From assembly GCA_003344405.1 (NCBI GenBank), contig NOWV01000002.1:1426001-1490000 (forward strand): a stretch of 64,000 nt of DNA. The letters are read 5' to 3'. The notes under the pieces are model-generated. The model was not told where the DNA came from. It did no database searches and worked only from the letters and a program-made list of their open reading frames with translations. Position 1 is the first letter of the stretch, and each line of letters starts with the position of its first letter. This DNA comes from Trichoplax sp. H2. Lineage: Eukaryota > Placozoa > Uniplacotomia > Trichoplacea. Position numbers and translations under genes: made by a program. Shown here piece by piece: positions 51,203 to 64,000 of the stretch.

Positions 51203-51387
51203 ATGGATCTAAAATACTTTGACGTTCCGAATGCATTGGAAGAAGTTCTATTTAACCATTAGCGTGAAGATTTCTATTTATTATTTAATTTTTGCGAACT
51301 GCATTTAAATACATCGGAACAAGCCCTAACTTCAATGCAGAGATATCAACTTGTTATTTGCATGAAATACATTATTTTGAGCGTGCG
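51203..51387 (+). pseudogene. Exon-like ORF interrupted by one in-frame TAG
   Basis: A TTATTAG acceptor precedes ATG 51203 and a strong GTAAGT donor follows 51387. Between them one frame encodes 61 codons with a single TAG at 51260-51262. The residues on both sides look coding: MDLKYFDVPNALEEVLFNH before it, then EDFYLLFNFCELHLNTSEQ and a hydrophobic helix. I do not recognise the family. It may be a pseudogene exon, a base-calling error, an alternative-start exon, or chance in AT-rich DNA. Splicing on to an AG at 51881 would give a stop after four codons. The surrounding 8 kb shows no other clear exons. Confidence 0.35.
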
Positions 51388-54300
51388 GTAAGTAAATAGA
51401 GACTATATTAAATAGATATTTTAGGATAAATTACGTATTTTATCTTTATGTATGAAAGCTGTTCATAAGAATATTGTACACTGAGAAGGTTATTAATGTA
51501 GCTAGTAGCCATAAAATATTGTCAAACAAGAGAATTTGTAAAATTCCCATATCTTTTGATTACCAGCAAACTTTTCTAGGATAATATATCCAAACTGACA
51601 ATTAAACCTCAATGGTATTGCAACGGGTAGGCGTAGTACTCACTGAGGACAAAATAGGCTTTCCATAACGTAGAAAATTATTTACAGAGACTCATAATTA
51701 ATTACATGGTGTTAAAGGATTTTTCAAGTTTTAATAGATCAATAGATAGTAAAATTTCCTTCTGCTTATTCACATATTAAATTTGGAATGTTTATTGACA
51801 TATTGAGAAAGAAAATAATTAAAAGATTTGTTAGCTTTGTCGATATCTTATTATTCGTATTTTGCTCACATCCGCAGAAAGAAGAATTAAATTTGAGGAA
51901 ATCCAATAATTCAAAGTTTATTCTTACGCTATAGAGTGCATCGGTGCTGTAGTACCTTTTTCATGCTTGTTGCTAATTTTTAATTATTTCTAATTATCTA
52001 GACTGTAATACCACTAAGAATGATAGCGCATATTACATATATCCGCTATGAAATAATTGCGGTCTTGGTCTTACAAATTGGACTATTTAATGTTTAATTT
52101 AATACTCAGTTAAATGCAGTAAAGAATTTTAAGTCTTCATCTTGCAATAAGTATGATAATCCTGTATTACTACAATTTTATCTCGTTACGATCATTTATA
52201 AAGCAGAAATAATCTATGATGCTATTACGAGTAAGAGAAGATTAAGTGAATTTTTAATAATAAGCTAGTGATATGGTTTACTTTTTGGCTAATTTAATGT
52301 TTGATTCTACGAGCAGCAGTGGAATAGATTAGTATTTGCTTTCCAATTAAGTTATGCTAATCAACTTAGTCATATGCTCAACAACAGAAAGATTTCATTC
52401 AAGAATGCCATTGGGAATTACCTTCAATTCTCATATCAGCCAATAGCTAGGGTATAGCTAGTAGTCTGAATGTGGGATATTATGCGATTGTGTCTAATAT
52501 CGGTATCGATCATTTAGTAGTAACTACCATCACAAAGAAATGCAATTTTTAACGATATTGAGAGCTAGGTAGTATATTATTCCACTTCAGCTCATAATGG
52601 CAGATTTATAGAGATTTATTTATAATTAAATTATACTATTATTGTTCTATAGTCTTCTCAAGTTTGATGCGTAAGTTTCATTTAAGAATTGGCAATTAAG
52701 CATTAGATTGATTGCATAGACTATGTTTGAAATGAAAGCCCATTTTGTAGCGAGGTATCAAAATTTTGTCACGGCAGCCAGTTTCGTTATGGTTGATATT
52801 ATAAATTATAATATTTAGGCAATGTTTCCGGAGATTTTATTCGATTAGATAATTACTTAATGTTCTTCATTATCGCGGGTTATTAATTTACGAATTTGAG
52901 CTCGGCCTAAACTTGCACTTTTTTCGGGATATGATCATCGTGTTATGGCTTTGCTTTTTACCGCATCCCATCAAAAAAGTCAATTTAGCGTGATACAGTT
53001 TATTGGCATTCAAACTAAATTTAGTCCTTTAAGATAAATATTAGTTTGTTCTCCTATCTCGTGGATTTAATTGATGATTAATGGACTAGAAGTATTAACA
53101 AATTGATATTACTATATGGGTATAATGATAATAACAAAGGCTTGTTCTATGATAGTAGTGTAGGAGAGAGTTCAAATTCTCAAGAAAATTTTGAGAAAAC
53201 GAGTAGAAGATTATAATTCTAGATTGACCTCTATTATACGGTACTTTCTTGTATATGATGTTAAAGAATGCTAATAGACTAGTCTATTCATGTCAAAATT
53301 TCCATTCTATATCTTAATTTATCGCTACTCTAGAATTGCATGAATTTTATAAAATCTCGATTACGCATCGTTAAGCTTAGGAATTGTATAGTTCGTTTAT
53401 AATTATAATTAAATCAAATAATACTGCAGAAATGGCTCTAAATTATAAAAGACTAAAGATATACATATTACCTTTGATAAAAGCTAATTGTTTCCTAAGT
53501 TGTTCAGTCTAAGATTATTATTAGCGCAAGAAAACATTTTAAATTATGTAATAAGATCATTTATTTGCAGTTACTTGATACGAAGCCACGGTTATGTTAG
53601 GTATATATTTGTTTTCGTAAATGGTAATTTTTTTATGTAGTCTAGACAGCAAGGAGAATTTTTGTGCACCCATACCCATAGATTGTTTGCTTAATTAATT
53701 CATTTTCAAGTCATTGACAGCTAACCAGATGTTTAGCTTTGATCTTATTGCCTTGTTTCAGCAAATAATTGACATAAAAATATATCATGGTTTAGAGTGG
53801 ACTTGCTTATGCTCATGGAAATATCTGATTGTAAATAAAGTGAACATCGTCATAGCAATAAACAAGCATCACTCAAAACATGAGAAGCCTTTACTATTAA
53901 TTAATATCAAGGGCAATTTGCAAATAGTAATCGATACTACGAAAAACTTAAATTATTTTGTTGATCAGGAATTACTGTTTTTAAATCTGATATAAATTTC
54001 AGTTCGATGTTGGCAAGCAGATTGCGTTTCTGTAGAAGTGCTTATGACAACGGAATTTAGTTCGCTACTTACAATCCATTTTGGATATCACAACATAATG
54101 ATGCCCGATTATTGCTACAAGATCCAACTGAATAATTTAATAATGTGTCCTTTGTATTTAATAAATTGTGAATTTTTGATAACCCACTAAATAATTTTTT
54201 GAAATCTGAACAAACATTAGCTTATCCAATATATAATGCTGTATCTATTTGTATTCTGAATAGAGAATGAATGCTATTCATTTTTTCTCTTATTCTAAAA

Positions 54301-54394
54301 TTACAGTATGAAAATTTTAGTATTAAAAATTAGGTCTCACATTAACTCGCCGATTCATTTTACTCACAATAATTACATCACAATTAATGTCAGG
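51388..54394. other. Gene-poor AT-rich region
   Basis: Nothing recognisable. The plus ORF at 53714-53995 (93 codons) has unremarkable composition and no detected homology or splice context, so it is not called. Confidence 0.5.
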
Positions 54395-55060
54395 CTGATC
54401 CATTTTACTGTAAACAGAAGATTCTAAACGTACAAAGCCAATCGAAATACTCCTCAATTTGAAAAGTGAAGAAGGATGCCTAATAATTAGATAGAGCGAA
54501 ATGATATTTTAGAATCTTTAAAGGTAATTACCGGTTATTGTTTATTTTCTAGTTAGTTTCGTTTCATTTCAACTGATTCATAACATCACAGGTATTGAAA
54601 GCAATATTTATGCCTAAACAATAATGCTATTCTCCTTTCAATTCCTTTCATTAATTAGATAAGGTAGTAATTTCTGCAGAGTACTGATTATTAAAATAGT
54701 ATTCGTTATATCGCTAAGGGTGGCCACTGGGCCTTTAAATTTTGATTTCATGTAATATTCTGATGAAAATTNNNNNNNNNNNNNNNNNNNNCTGATCCAT
54801 TTTACTGTAAACAGAAGATTCTAAACGTACAAAGCCAATCGAAATACTCCTCAATTTGAAAAGTGAAGAAGGATACCTGATAATTAGATAGAGCGAAATG
54901 ATATTTTAGAATCTTTAAAGGTAATTATCGGTTATTGTTTATTTTCTAGTTAGTTTCGTTTCATTTCAACTGATTCATAACATCACAGGTATTGAAAGCA
55001 ATATTTATGCCTAAACAGTAATGCGATTCTCCTTTCAATTCCTTTCATTAATTAGAAAGG
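54395..55060. repeat. ~267 bp near-identical direct duplicates flanking an assembly gap
   Basis: 54395-54660 and 54792-55058 differ at only a few bases. The second copy starts immediately after the 20 N at 54772-54791. This is typical of an assembly join where one locus or two alleles are represented twice. Confidence 0.92.
54772..54791. other. Assembly gap (20 N)
   Basis: Twenty undetermined bases, probably a nominal gap size. Confidence 0.99.
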
Positions 55061-55239
55061 TAAATAATATTACTGCTATAAATTTACCACTTTTTGGCAA
55101 GATATAAAACAACGGGAATGTTGTTCAGATAATTAATATTATTTTGAATTTTGCTGTAAATTCTCAGAACTTCACGTTATAGGTGTGTAATATCTCCATG
55201 ATAGTTATTATTGTTTGCAATCTATAGAAATATGTTAAT

Positions 55240-56172
55240 ATAAAGTCTAAATATTCAGTACTAACATCACCACAGTTTGTTGATCCATTGACACAAGCAA
55301 TGAATTGTTCTATTTACTTTACTTATTAAAGTATCACAGCTACTATTTTCATGACATGTAATTGAATAGGAGATTCATCCTATTTTTACAAATAGTTGAG
55401 TCATAAAAATTTGGCTATGCTTTATATTGTCTTAAGCATTAATGGATCGTTGATTAATGCGAAAATTTCTATGTTTTAATGGATTAAAATCAGAGGCACG
55501 AATTATTTTTGATCACAAGCGTTATTTTATGATTGTGCTAATGTATGAAATTCCTTGATTTGTTATTACGCTATAAAATTAATATTAAACATTTATTTTG
55601 TAGCGATAGAGCTCTTATTTAGATTTTATACAAAATCGACTATAGTAGAAATATGAAATTGTTACAGTGTTATATACTGTATTAGAGTAGAAATATCTAT
55701 GTTAGGATAATTCATGTTAGACTATCCTTATTTTGTTAACTTCTAATTTGGATATACTGCGATTTAATATAGCACTGACTTTTTATGACAGTGACACATA
55801 TACACATACTGAAATTAATAGTTATAATAGGGAATGCAAATCATCTACTTACAGTTCGAATCATTGAGATTGTAATTTACTTATGGTAGATTGTAAATTA
55901 TCATGGAAATGTTCCGTGATAGGGCATATCGTAATCTGACTATTCTGTATTAGTCATTACATGTCTATGTTCGTAAATACTGTTGTCTGCATTAAGGGAG
56001 CAGTAGCTAAAATTAATATCTAATTCAGTAAATGATTCCGATATTAATTGTATTAACTATGACTCATGAACTATTGAGGAATAGTATATAAATGCAGTAT
56101 ATCGTGTAATAAAGCGGAATCTCAAACTTAGTGTTTAACGTAAAATACGAGGCGTTTAAGTCTTTGTGTAGT
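55240..56172. repeat. Large direct repeat, copy 1 (ends at gap)
   Basis: Matches 57327-58030 closely from AAAGTCTAAATATTCAGTAC to TTTAAGTCTTTGTGTAGT, which directly abuts the N gap. The other copy lacks about 220 bp (roughly 55433-55655). Part of that missing block reappears near 58237-58303, so the locus is rearranged as well as duplicated. Confidence 0.9.
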
Positions 56173-56192
56173 NNNNNNNNNNNNNNNNNNNN
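56173..56192. other. Assembly gap (20 N)
   Basis: Twenty undetermined bases. The frame reading through it (56131-56451) is not supported as a gene. Confidence 0.99.
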
Positions 56193-57223
56193 TAGAGTTT
56201 TCTACACAGCCATTTTGATTGTTACATTTTCTTATAACGGTTGTTATCGACAGAGCAAGCTTTGCTTGCATACGACAGCGATCCTTAGACACATTATAAT
56301 GATTGGTATAGAATTGACCACAGTACTAAGGACATTGAATCGCACTGTAGATATCTTACAGTACCTGCTAATCTTAACTTGGTATGTCCATCACCGTACA
56401 TTAATTATCGTAATGTGCTTTGGACTATTTACTAATCTTAATATAGCATAGTACATTACTGTTACAGGGATATATATAATATCAAATGATAATACTATCT
56501 GTTAATTTTATTAACAAATTGACCATAAACGTATATTTGACAGTTTCGCTTATCAACCTTAACATAGCATTAATACTGTATATAGTAACCATCCTTATTC
56601 GGTAAACATACTAAGACGAAAGTTACTTAACGAAATTTGAATTGGTATAGAAATGAATGATCTCTAGGGTTTATGTAAATATTATTGACAAGGTATAAGT
56701 AATTGATACAGATCATAAATAAATTTTATTGCATTATGAATTTGTGATATGTAAGGGAGTAATTGCCATATTACTTTTATTGTTCCTTTGCAATACATCA
56801 ATAATATTCTAATCAGCATTATAGAGTAATCGGATGTTAATAAAATGTTGTCAAATTATGCAAAGTAAACTTGCAAATGAGTGTTCAATCATAATATTAC
56901 TACTCAGCAATGGTTAATATAATTTTAATCTGTCCAGTAGCATTATTCTTCACATTAGGATATGTAGAGCAGATATTATAATTGCCGAATTACTATCAAA
57001 GACTGTAATAAGGTTTCATCCGTGAATGCATTATTGAAAAGTAGTATTCTACAAGCATATCTGTGAATATACTCAGTAGTGCCCGGCTATTACCGGGATA
57101 TATATAATGTCGAATGGTAATACTAACTATTAATTATTAACAAATGGGTACGTTATCAAATGCCGCGCCCGTACAATTAACAGTACTGTACTTTTGTACA
57201 GCATACAGTACACGGATAACGGT

Positions 57224-57330
57224 AAAAAGTTACTGAACCTCTGACAGGTCTATCAAATGGTAATACTATCTGTTAAATGAGCACATTATCGTAAACCGTC
57301 AGCAAAGCGACGGGAGTTTGCACTAGTAAA
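57224..57330. repeat. Dispersed repeat, copy 2
   Basis: Second copy of the 29.8 kb repeat (GAGCACATTATCGTAAACCG, GACGGGAGTTTGCACTAGTAA), with a few pentamer palindromes immediately to its left (about 57180-57212). Its right end coincides with the start of the 57327-58030 duplicate. Confidence 0.85.
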
Positions 57331-58030
57331 GTCTAAATATTCAGTACTAACATCACCACAGTTTGTCAATCCATTGACACAAGCAATGAATTGTTCTATT
57401 TACTTTACTTATTAAAGTATCAACAGCTATTATTTTCATGACATGTAATTGAACAGGAGATTCATCCTATTTTTACAAATAGTTGAGTCGTAAAAATTTG
57501 GCTATGCTTTATATTGTTGTTACAGTGTTAAATACTGTATTACAGTAGAAATAACTATGTTAGGATAATTCTGTTAGACTATCCTTATTTAGTTAACTTC
57601 TAATTCGGATATACTGTGTTTTAATATAGCACTGACTTTTTATGACAGTGACACTTATACACATACTGAAATTAATAGTTATAATAGGGAATGTAAATCA
57701 TCTACTTACTGTTCCAATCATTGTGATTGTAATTTACTTAGGCTAGATTGTAAATTATCATGGAAATGTTCCGTGATAGGACATATCGTAATCTGACTAT
57801 TCTGTATTAGTCATTACATGTCTATGTTCGTAAATACTATTGTCTGCATTAAGGGAGCACTAGCTATAATTAATGTCTAATTCAGTAAATGATTCCGAGG
57901 TTAATTGTATTAACTATGACTCATGAACTATTGAGGAATAGTATATAAATGCAGTATATTGTGAAATAAAGAAAATTCTCCAACTTAGTGTTTAACGTAA
58001 AATACGAGGCATTTAAGTCTTTGTGTAGTC
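57327..58030. repeat. Large direct repeat, copy 2
   Basis: Near-identical to 55240-56172 apart from a ~220 bp deletion near 57517. Continues past the point where copy 1 meets the gap, so it may show what the gap hides. Confidence 0.9.
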
Positions 58031-58144
58031 TGCTAGTAGAGCAAAAGTGTTTATGATAGTGCAGATATCGTTCCTTGATACGTGGTTCAAGGAATTGACT
58101 TATTGATCGTATATTACGTTATCTTGTCGCAAAGCTGTTTTGTG

Positions 58145-58360
58145 ACAGAAATGTTATTTTAAAATGTATCTAGACTATCACAAACTTAATTGAGTGTACT
58201 AACATCAGTAGCATATCTTATTCAGGTGGATATAATTTGTTTTGTAGTGGTAGAGCTGTTACTTAGATTATATACTAAATCAACCATAGTAGAAATATGA
58301 ATCGCTATTTTAAAATGTATCTGGATTATTATGAACTTAATTGAGTACCGTAGTATTATT
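58145..58360. repeat. Tandem pair, ~155 bp spacing
   Basis: ATTTTAAAATGTATCT...GAACTTAATTGAGT-type blocks occur at about 58153-58197 and 58309-58346. Between them lies a piece (about 58237-58303) related to 55593-55660. Confidence 0.7.
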
Positions 58361-61300
58361 AACACACCTCTATTCCCAAGCATAAAAATATTTTGTACAA
58401 TATAATTTTATGAAATTGATTAAACTTCTACTTTTAAATTTAACGACTACCATGAGGACATTAAAAGTAAGTATTTGCAGCAACTGCTCTGAAATACCTG
58501 ATCTACATTCCCTGTTTACGTTTATTCGCTTGGTGAACGAGTTTTAAATACTAGCTTGATCAGTCACATAAAAGTCAATTAAAGCTGCTATTTTTGGAAA
58601 CCAAGATAGGAATAAATTTCAGTGTAGTGTATTCTTCATTACGATTTTAACCTTTTCATCTTTAATTTTTAAAGTGAAATAATGCAGGCTAGCAATTAAC
58701 GTCATTACAGTACGCTCTTAATCGAAACCTATACTAAATTACTGCCATTTGCCAAGAATCAAGCAAATAAGAAAATTTACAATCCTGCTCATTTCAGCCC
58801 TAAATATGCGTTATCATTACTAGTGAATTATCCGTTCAAATGAACAGGGATTAAACTTTAAACCAAACACACACTTAACATTTGAGGGTTGATTTTGTAA
58901 TTTAATTAAAATATTGCTGATGCAATGCAAGACGTTCAATTTTGATATATTCATTATTTCTAATCAGATTTCTACAATCACTTTGAGACTCACTTAATAA
59001 AGAGCATTCATCAGCTCGATGTTGAAACTTTAAATGATTAAGTGATTGGGGTGCTAAGAGAGAGAATGGAAAGTATTGTGATAGTAAAAGCAAATCTGTT
59101 ACGAATTTACTCAGTCAGGATTTATCGTGTATAGTAACGAGATTTTGTGATATTCTGAAGTTAATCTTACCAGCTTTTCATGATAATTTTTAGTATTTCT
59201 CAGTTTAAAAAAAATACTAGTATACTTGAAGAAAACAAGTTAATAGATAAGCTTCCAATGATGAGAATTATTGCACATTATATAGTTTAATGTGAAAGAT
59301 TAGCACCGGGATTATTTGTGTGACATATGAAATTGTATATAAGCTTGATTATTAATTTTTAATCTCAGTTCCACTGAGGCTAACGTAGAGTACACTGGTA
59401 CAAACGTAAACGGGCTAGTAATAAAGATACTTATTAACCTAAACCTATCGTTTGACTCGATTACTATAGTATAGGAATAAGTTAGTTTTCCCTTACTAAG
59501 GATCTCCAGAGTTAGTCGGAGAATTATAAGAGTAGATAGACAAGTTTAGGTACGATCACAAAAGCTGTTTTTGTACACTATGATCTACGCAATTTATTGA
59601 AAATATAGGTATTAGTTCCTATGTTGAAGACTAATTAAAGTCAGATGTAAAGCTCCTAGAGTATGGCAACTTTACCTTATGGTTATTAATTATCCACAGA
59701 TTTTGATTAATCTAAAATTAATAAGTGGGCATAAGATGCACTATTTGAGTGTTATTTGTGTTGGCATTCTAAAACAGCTTATTGATTTATTTTCAAATTC
59801 AAGAATAAATCTCAGCTAAGATAATTACTGTCCATTATAGAATTCCATTAGAAAGCACATTGGACACAATCTCTTAACCAGCGTAAAGAAATACGTGAAT
59901 ATGCAAGTAGTTTAGAAAAATATAAGAAAACTTTATTAATAACATAAATCTTGCTCCTTTTAGTCTTGCAATAGCAATAGTGTAAAGTATGGAATATTGT
60001 GTTCTAGCCAAAAAAAATTCTGCATTCTAAGACTTGAACCATCTTGGGTATGGCCTGCATATTGACATAATAATAATCAAAATATTTATCTTGATGCTGT
60101 AGGTCTACGATCATTATTCTTAAGTCCTTCCTTCTAGTCTCTCTAAGCACCTTGTATCAATTAAATTGTTTATTAGATTTACTTTATGAGTAGGACCCCT
60201 GTAAAAAAATTAGCCTCTGCTAGTTTTAACCAATAGCCTGCAAATTCTTTCCAATATCGTCTAGCCATTTATTAGACTTTAATTGACCCATTATACAAAC
60301 AAAAAACAACTGTTACTAAGTAGAAAATTACGCCGAACCTCTTTATCACCATATCGATTGCTATTGCTGCTGTTAATTTAGAAATTAAGGCACTCGGTTC
60401 TAATTATTTGATACACCGAAAGAAATTGCTTAATACTACGCACGGATTTGTAATTGAAATATATATATTTCGTATTTAAGAAATGTAATAAATTTTCTGG
60501 GGTACACTGATACAGTATTTATTATTCGACAAATTACAGCTAGATTTAAAAGATCTATTGGAATTATGATATTAGGTAAGTTCACAAAACATTTACCTCA
60601 GGAATAGCGACAACACCTTTTGATTAGAAATTATCTCAACATGACTGTAGATAATAGTTAATCATTTACGGTAGATATGCAGCTATAGATTTAGTTTTAT
60701 TTTATCATAAATGGTATTTATCATCAATATTGCTTTACCAGTTGAAACTTTCATTAATGAAAGGCCTGCAGAAAATGTGCTGTTGAAGATTGTTTGTTTG
60801 AAATTGACAGAGTTATTGACATCATTATAGATATTTAATAATAGGCTACCTAATACCACTTCATTTTCGAAGTTAGATTAATTTTGGGCAAACAGCCATG
60901 ACTGAGCGTCTAAGCTAAGATAAGTGATATCATTTCCTAAAGATTTCCTTTATACCCCTTTTAAATAATAAATAACCTTCATAAGTACGGCAAGATTCCA
61001 AAAACTGATCATTGCTTTATTTGGGTCAATGTTATTGCATATCAAGAAACAACAATGCGGTAATATTGGAGGAGTATGATAGTTATAAGGAATTAGCATC
61101 AAATTGTAAATACCGGTAAGGAAATATTGTAAAGCAGATTCCTTGTATATTTTACAAAATTTATTATAAATTATGGTCAGCTAAATATTGTCAACAGTTT
61201 GAAATCGAAAAAAAACTAAAGTAATAAAAAAGTATTTAAAGATTATGAAAATAACGAATTAAGCCTGCAATAATTAATGTATAAACATAATATGTAAAGT

Positions 61301-63332
61301 GAATTCCTGACATATTTTAGAAAATTTCTTATATATATATATGTTGCGATTTGAATGCATCGCTATCATTTCAAAACTGATAATTTTCAACAGAAATCCT
61401 AATAAAGCCTAAAATAGGAATTTTTAGTTTCTAGTTTGATTTACTGTAACTTTATAGGGAAAATCACCGTGCAAGAAATTTTAATGAAAGGTATACCAGT
61501 GTAAGGTAGGACAGTCATAAAAATAAAAGTAGGAGATATGATTAAAGTTTGACAGAAAATTTGAAGTAGAAAACATTGTAGTTGCGGATAGACAGTAATT
61601 TATTATGATGATTGATTACAGTACTGTATAATAACATCCGGGTATGGTTATCCGAAATCTCGGGTAATTCTACTCGCGAAATAATAAAGTGAGAAACCCT
61701 CCAAAAAGCTTTGTGCTTACTAAGACTCAAAATAAACCTTTTCACCTTCTGACTTTTTGGATTGAGTTTAGATTGGGTTTACTAAAGAATTGATCTCAGT
61801 TTTTACTTTATCATTTCCATAAAAATTTATCGCCTTCAGATAAAACCAATATTTATTCTAAGTCTGGATTGATTTTCATTCAAAAAGGTAGAAGCTTTAG
61901 ATACTGCCAGTACTTCGTTTTAAAATTGAAGTAATGACGCAGCATAAATGCTTAGGACATGAAAAGCTGTTATCGCTGATATGATTTGCAATATCAATTT
62001 TACACTAAGCTCTTAGATTCGTGTGTCACAGAGATTTCCGGCTGTTCTATGCGGTTTAGCTGGAAGCTAATCATTGACTTAACCTTACAATATGAGTTAT
62101 GCTGATATCAGTTTGTTATGGTATTGCGAACTTATTTGACTTGATCTATAAACTCGTATGTTGGTTAATCTAGAGATTTACTAATCTATACATGCAATGA
62201 GTAAAACTCACGTAATATGATGGTAACAAATTATCATCTTGTTTTGCTCGGCATTGTTAGGATAGTTACGAATTTTATCATTGTTTGTTGGGTATTGCGA
62301 GATCATTTGACGTAGACATCATATTCGCATCGTATAATCCAACGTGATATTAAAAGAGATAATGTAGTCGTATGCAAGGGCTAGAAACTAAATTAGTACG
62401 CCAGTTTATATCCTAATATCATTTCATAACGAGCAAATTCCTCTGAAGATCCTGCTATTATCTTGTTATACTGCACTGCTCTTGATGCTGTTCTAATTAT
62501 GATATTTATCTACGCTAAAAATGGTACGAGAGAGAATAATTATTGCTAAAATAATAATAGAAAATATTCTTTTGTAAGAGTCGCTACTGTGATGAATTTG
62601 TTAGCATCTCCCTTCCTTGATAATTTTTAGTTATTTATAATTGTGATGGTTACCAATACTTTATGTCGTTTTTACTCAATGGGTTTGGATTTTTGATCAT
62701 GAAAGTGGATAGCTGTCGTTACAGTGATTGTGAATTGAATACATACCTTTTTATGTTGAATGGTATCGGCTAATTTTTTTTTAATTTATGCTATTAACTC
62801 TGCTATATTAGAGATTTATAAGTTGTATATTAGTTGTTTATGAAGCTTAGGATTTCTATTTACCGTAATAATTGATGAAGCAGTGACTGTAATGATCTTA
62901 ACTACTGATATACTCAAAAAATTTTAAATATTTACAATTTTAGCGGCTTTCAGCACTTTACATTGATTGGATGCAGTAAGTAACTACATTCCAACGGGTA
63001 AGAGTAATTTTAGTTATTAATGATAATTATTATTTGTATATCTTTTGTTTATTACGTTTAATGGTTTTACTTATCCACCTCAATGCTAGTAATAGAAAAT
63101 AATTTATTATTTATTTGTCATATATAAGACATAGGAATTTCACCAAGATCATAAGTTACATTTATCAACTTTTATCGATAGTGATCAATCATTGTAATCG
63201 AACTTTTACATCACGTTTAAAAATTACTCAATTGACTGCATATACACCCTCTCTTTGAGATGACAGTTTTGAAAGATGCTAAAAAATATTGAAGCCTACC
63301 TGGTTAATGTGAAAGGATACAGAAAGTGACAA
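58361..63332. other. Gene-poor AT-rich region
   Basis: No supported gene or array. A short TA run lies near 61331-61342. An exon-like 32 bp with ATTTTAG acceptor and GTAAGT donor at 62944-62975 (RLSALYIDWM) is too short to call. Confidence 0.45.
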
Positions 63333-63597
63333 TTATTTTGAAGGTGCTAAAACTGAAAAAGCATACCTATTCATTGGGAGCGGATATAGACCAAGTACCG
63401 TAGCTAAAAGTTACTGGAATTATCGTATTGAATGGTGAAAGAGATAGTATCAAGTAAATTTTAACTACGATTGCTTCAAGTACCAAAATCCATAAAATTG
63501 ACCGTAGAACTTGAAATGATACTAACACGTTTATACATATGTATAATCTTAACCATAAAATTACCTGCCTGGTATTGACGAAACAGTTTTCGAAATA
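63333..63597 (-). CDS. Candidate terminal exons of a minus-strand gene (unrecognised)
   Basis: Two minus-strand blocks join in phase: 63597-63565 (acceptor CTACAG, donor GTAATT) and 63403-63333 (acceptor TTTTAG, TAA stop). Together they read FRKLFRQYQAATVLGLYPLP and continue to a basic C-terminus. Upstream exons would lie toward or beyond the right edge. No family recognised; the splice sites are only moderately strong, so this is tentative. Confidence 0.22.
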
Positions 63598-64000
63598 CTG
63601 TAGTTATGATAAAATTATAAGTTGTTTGTAACATAATTGTCGGTAACTCCCAGTAGAAGATTAAAATATAGCTAGAATGATGTTACTTTATCCGTGAATG
63701 CATAAGACATCGAATGTATCTGCTGTTGTCTCTAACAACAGACAAATGGCTCTTTTGCCGATTACAATTCCTAATTCATACCGTTAGAAGCAGATCGAGT
63801 ATTACTGACATCTTTTTGGGCATTTCTTTTGCGTACTTAGATTGAATCGTTACAATATTATCGGTAAAGACATATTTCATAGCAAAATAGGCAAATGGTT
63901 TGGCCTATTTATGACATAACAGTATTTTTACTTTTGGGGTTGCAACCTATTTTCTTTTAATACTTTGTTTTAAATGGCGTCCATTTAGAATTTTAATTTT

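Noticed and set aside
53714-53995. 93-codon plus ORF
   Set aside because: No recognisable family, no splice context and composition like the surrounding AT-rich DNA.
56131-56451. ORF reading through the N gap
   Set aside because: The frame depends on undetermined bases and overlaps a duplicated tract with no homology.
1-64000. CRISPR arrays, operons, tRNA or rRNA genes
   Set aside because: No regularly spaced identical repeats with spacers, no convincing tRNA cloverleaf and no rRNA core sequence seen; the genes have introns and are eukaryotic.

Overview
The window is eukaryotic nuclear DNA, about two-thirds A+T. Genes are split by short introns with GT...AG borders, interrupted by 20-N assembly gaps. 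The gene set (STRA6-type receptors, a lysosomal-type fucosidase, an SV2-type transporter, a CYSTM protein, an LGR-like GPCR) is animal. Compact AT-rich introns and single-exon small genes suggest an early-branching animal; a placozoan such as Trichoplax is my best guess, by inference only.

Layout. (1) 1-10.2 kb, minus strand: two head-to-tail STRA6-like genes. The downstream one runs off the left edge; the upstream one is complete except for its first exon(s), and 16 exons join in frame. (2) 10.2-15 kb: intergenic DNA with a 200-290 bp tandem array built on ~47 bp sub-units, a perfect 15-bp stem hairpin and scattered ACAGT/ACTGT pentamers. (3) 15.0-18.4 kb, plus strand: a 7-exon alpha-L-fucosidase, 498 aa, with one GC-AG intron. 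(4) 20.7-24.3 kb, plus strand: a small ankyrin-repeat gene whose middle exon I cannot close. (5) 25.8-29.3 kb, minus strand: a complete 9-exon SV2-like transporter, 559 aa. (6) 29.3-31.9 kb: the space between that gene and the divergent CYSTM gene, packed with strand-switching ACAGT pentamers. (7) 31.9-32.1 kb: the CYSTM gene. (8) 33.3-41.5 kb: non-coding duplicated DNA (a ~265 bp tandem pair, then a ~4 kb tandem segmental duplication). (9) 44.5-45.6 kb: a single-exon LGR/relaxin-receptor-like GPCR. (10) 45.6-64 kb: gene-poor, with an exon-like ORF carrying an in-frame TAG, two gaps flanked by near-identical duplicates, and other repeats.

The genes do not form a pathway; they look like ordinary neighbours. 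The clearest architectural pattern is that pentamer-rich palindromic DNA sits in the two divergent intergenic regions (STRA6-like/fucosidase and SV2-like/CYSTM) and is largely absent from the convergent ankyrin/SV2 gap. Gene models were built by hand from splice sites, reading-phase bookkeeping and remembered family sequences; no database search was run.
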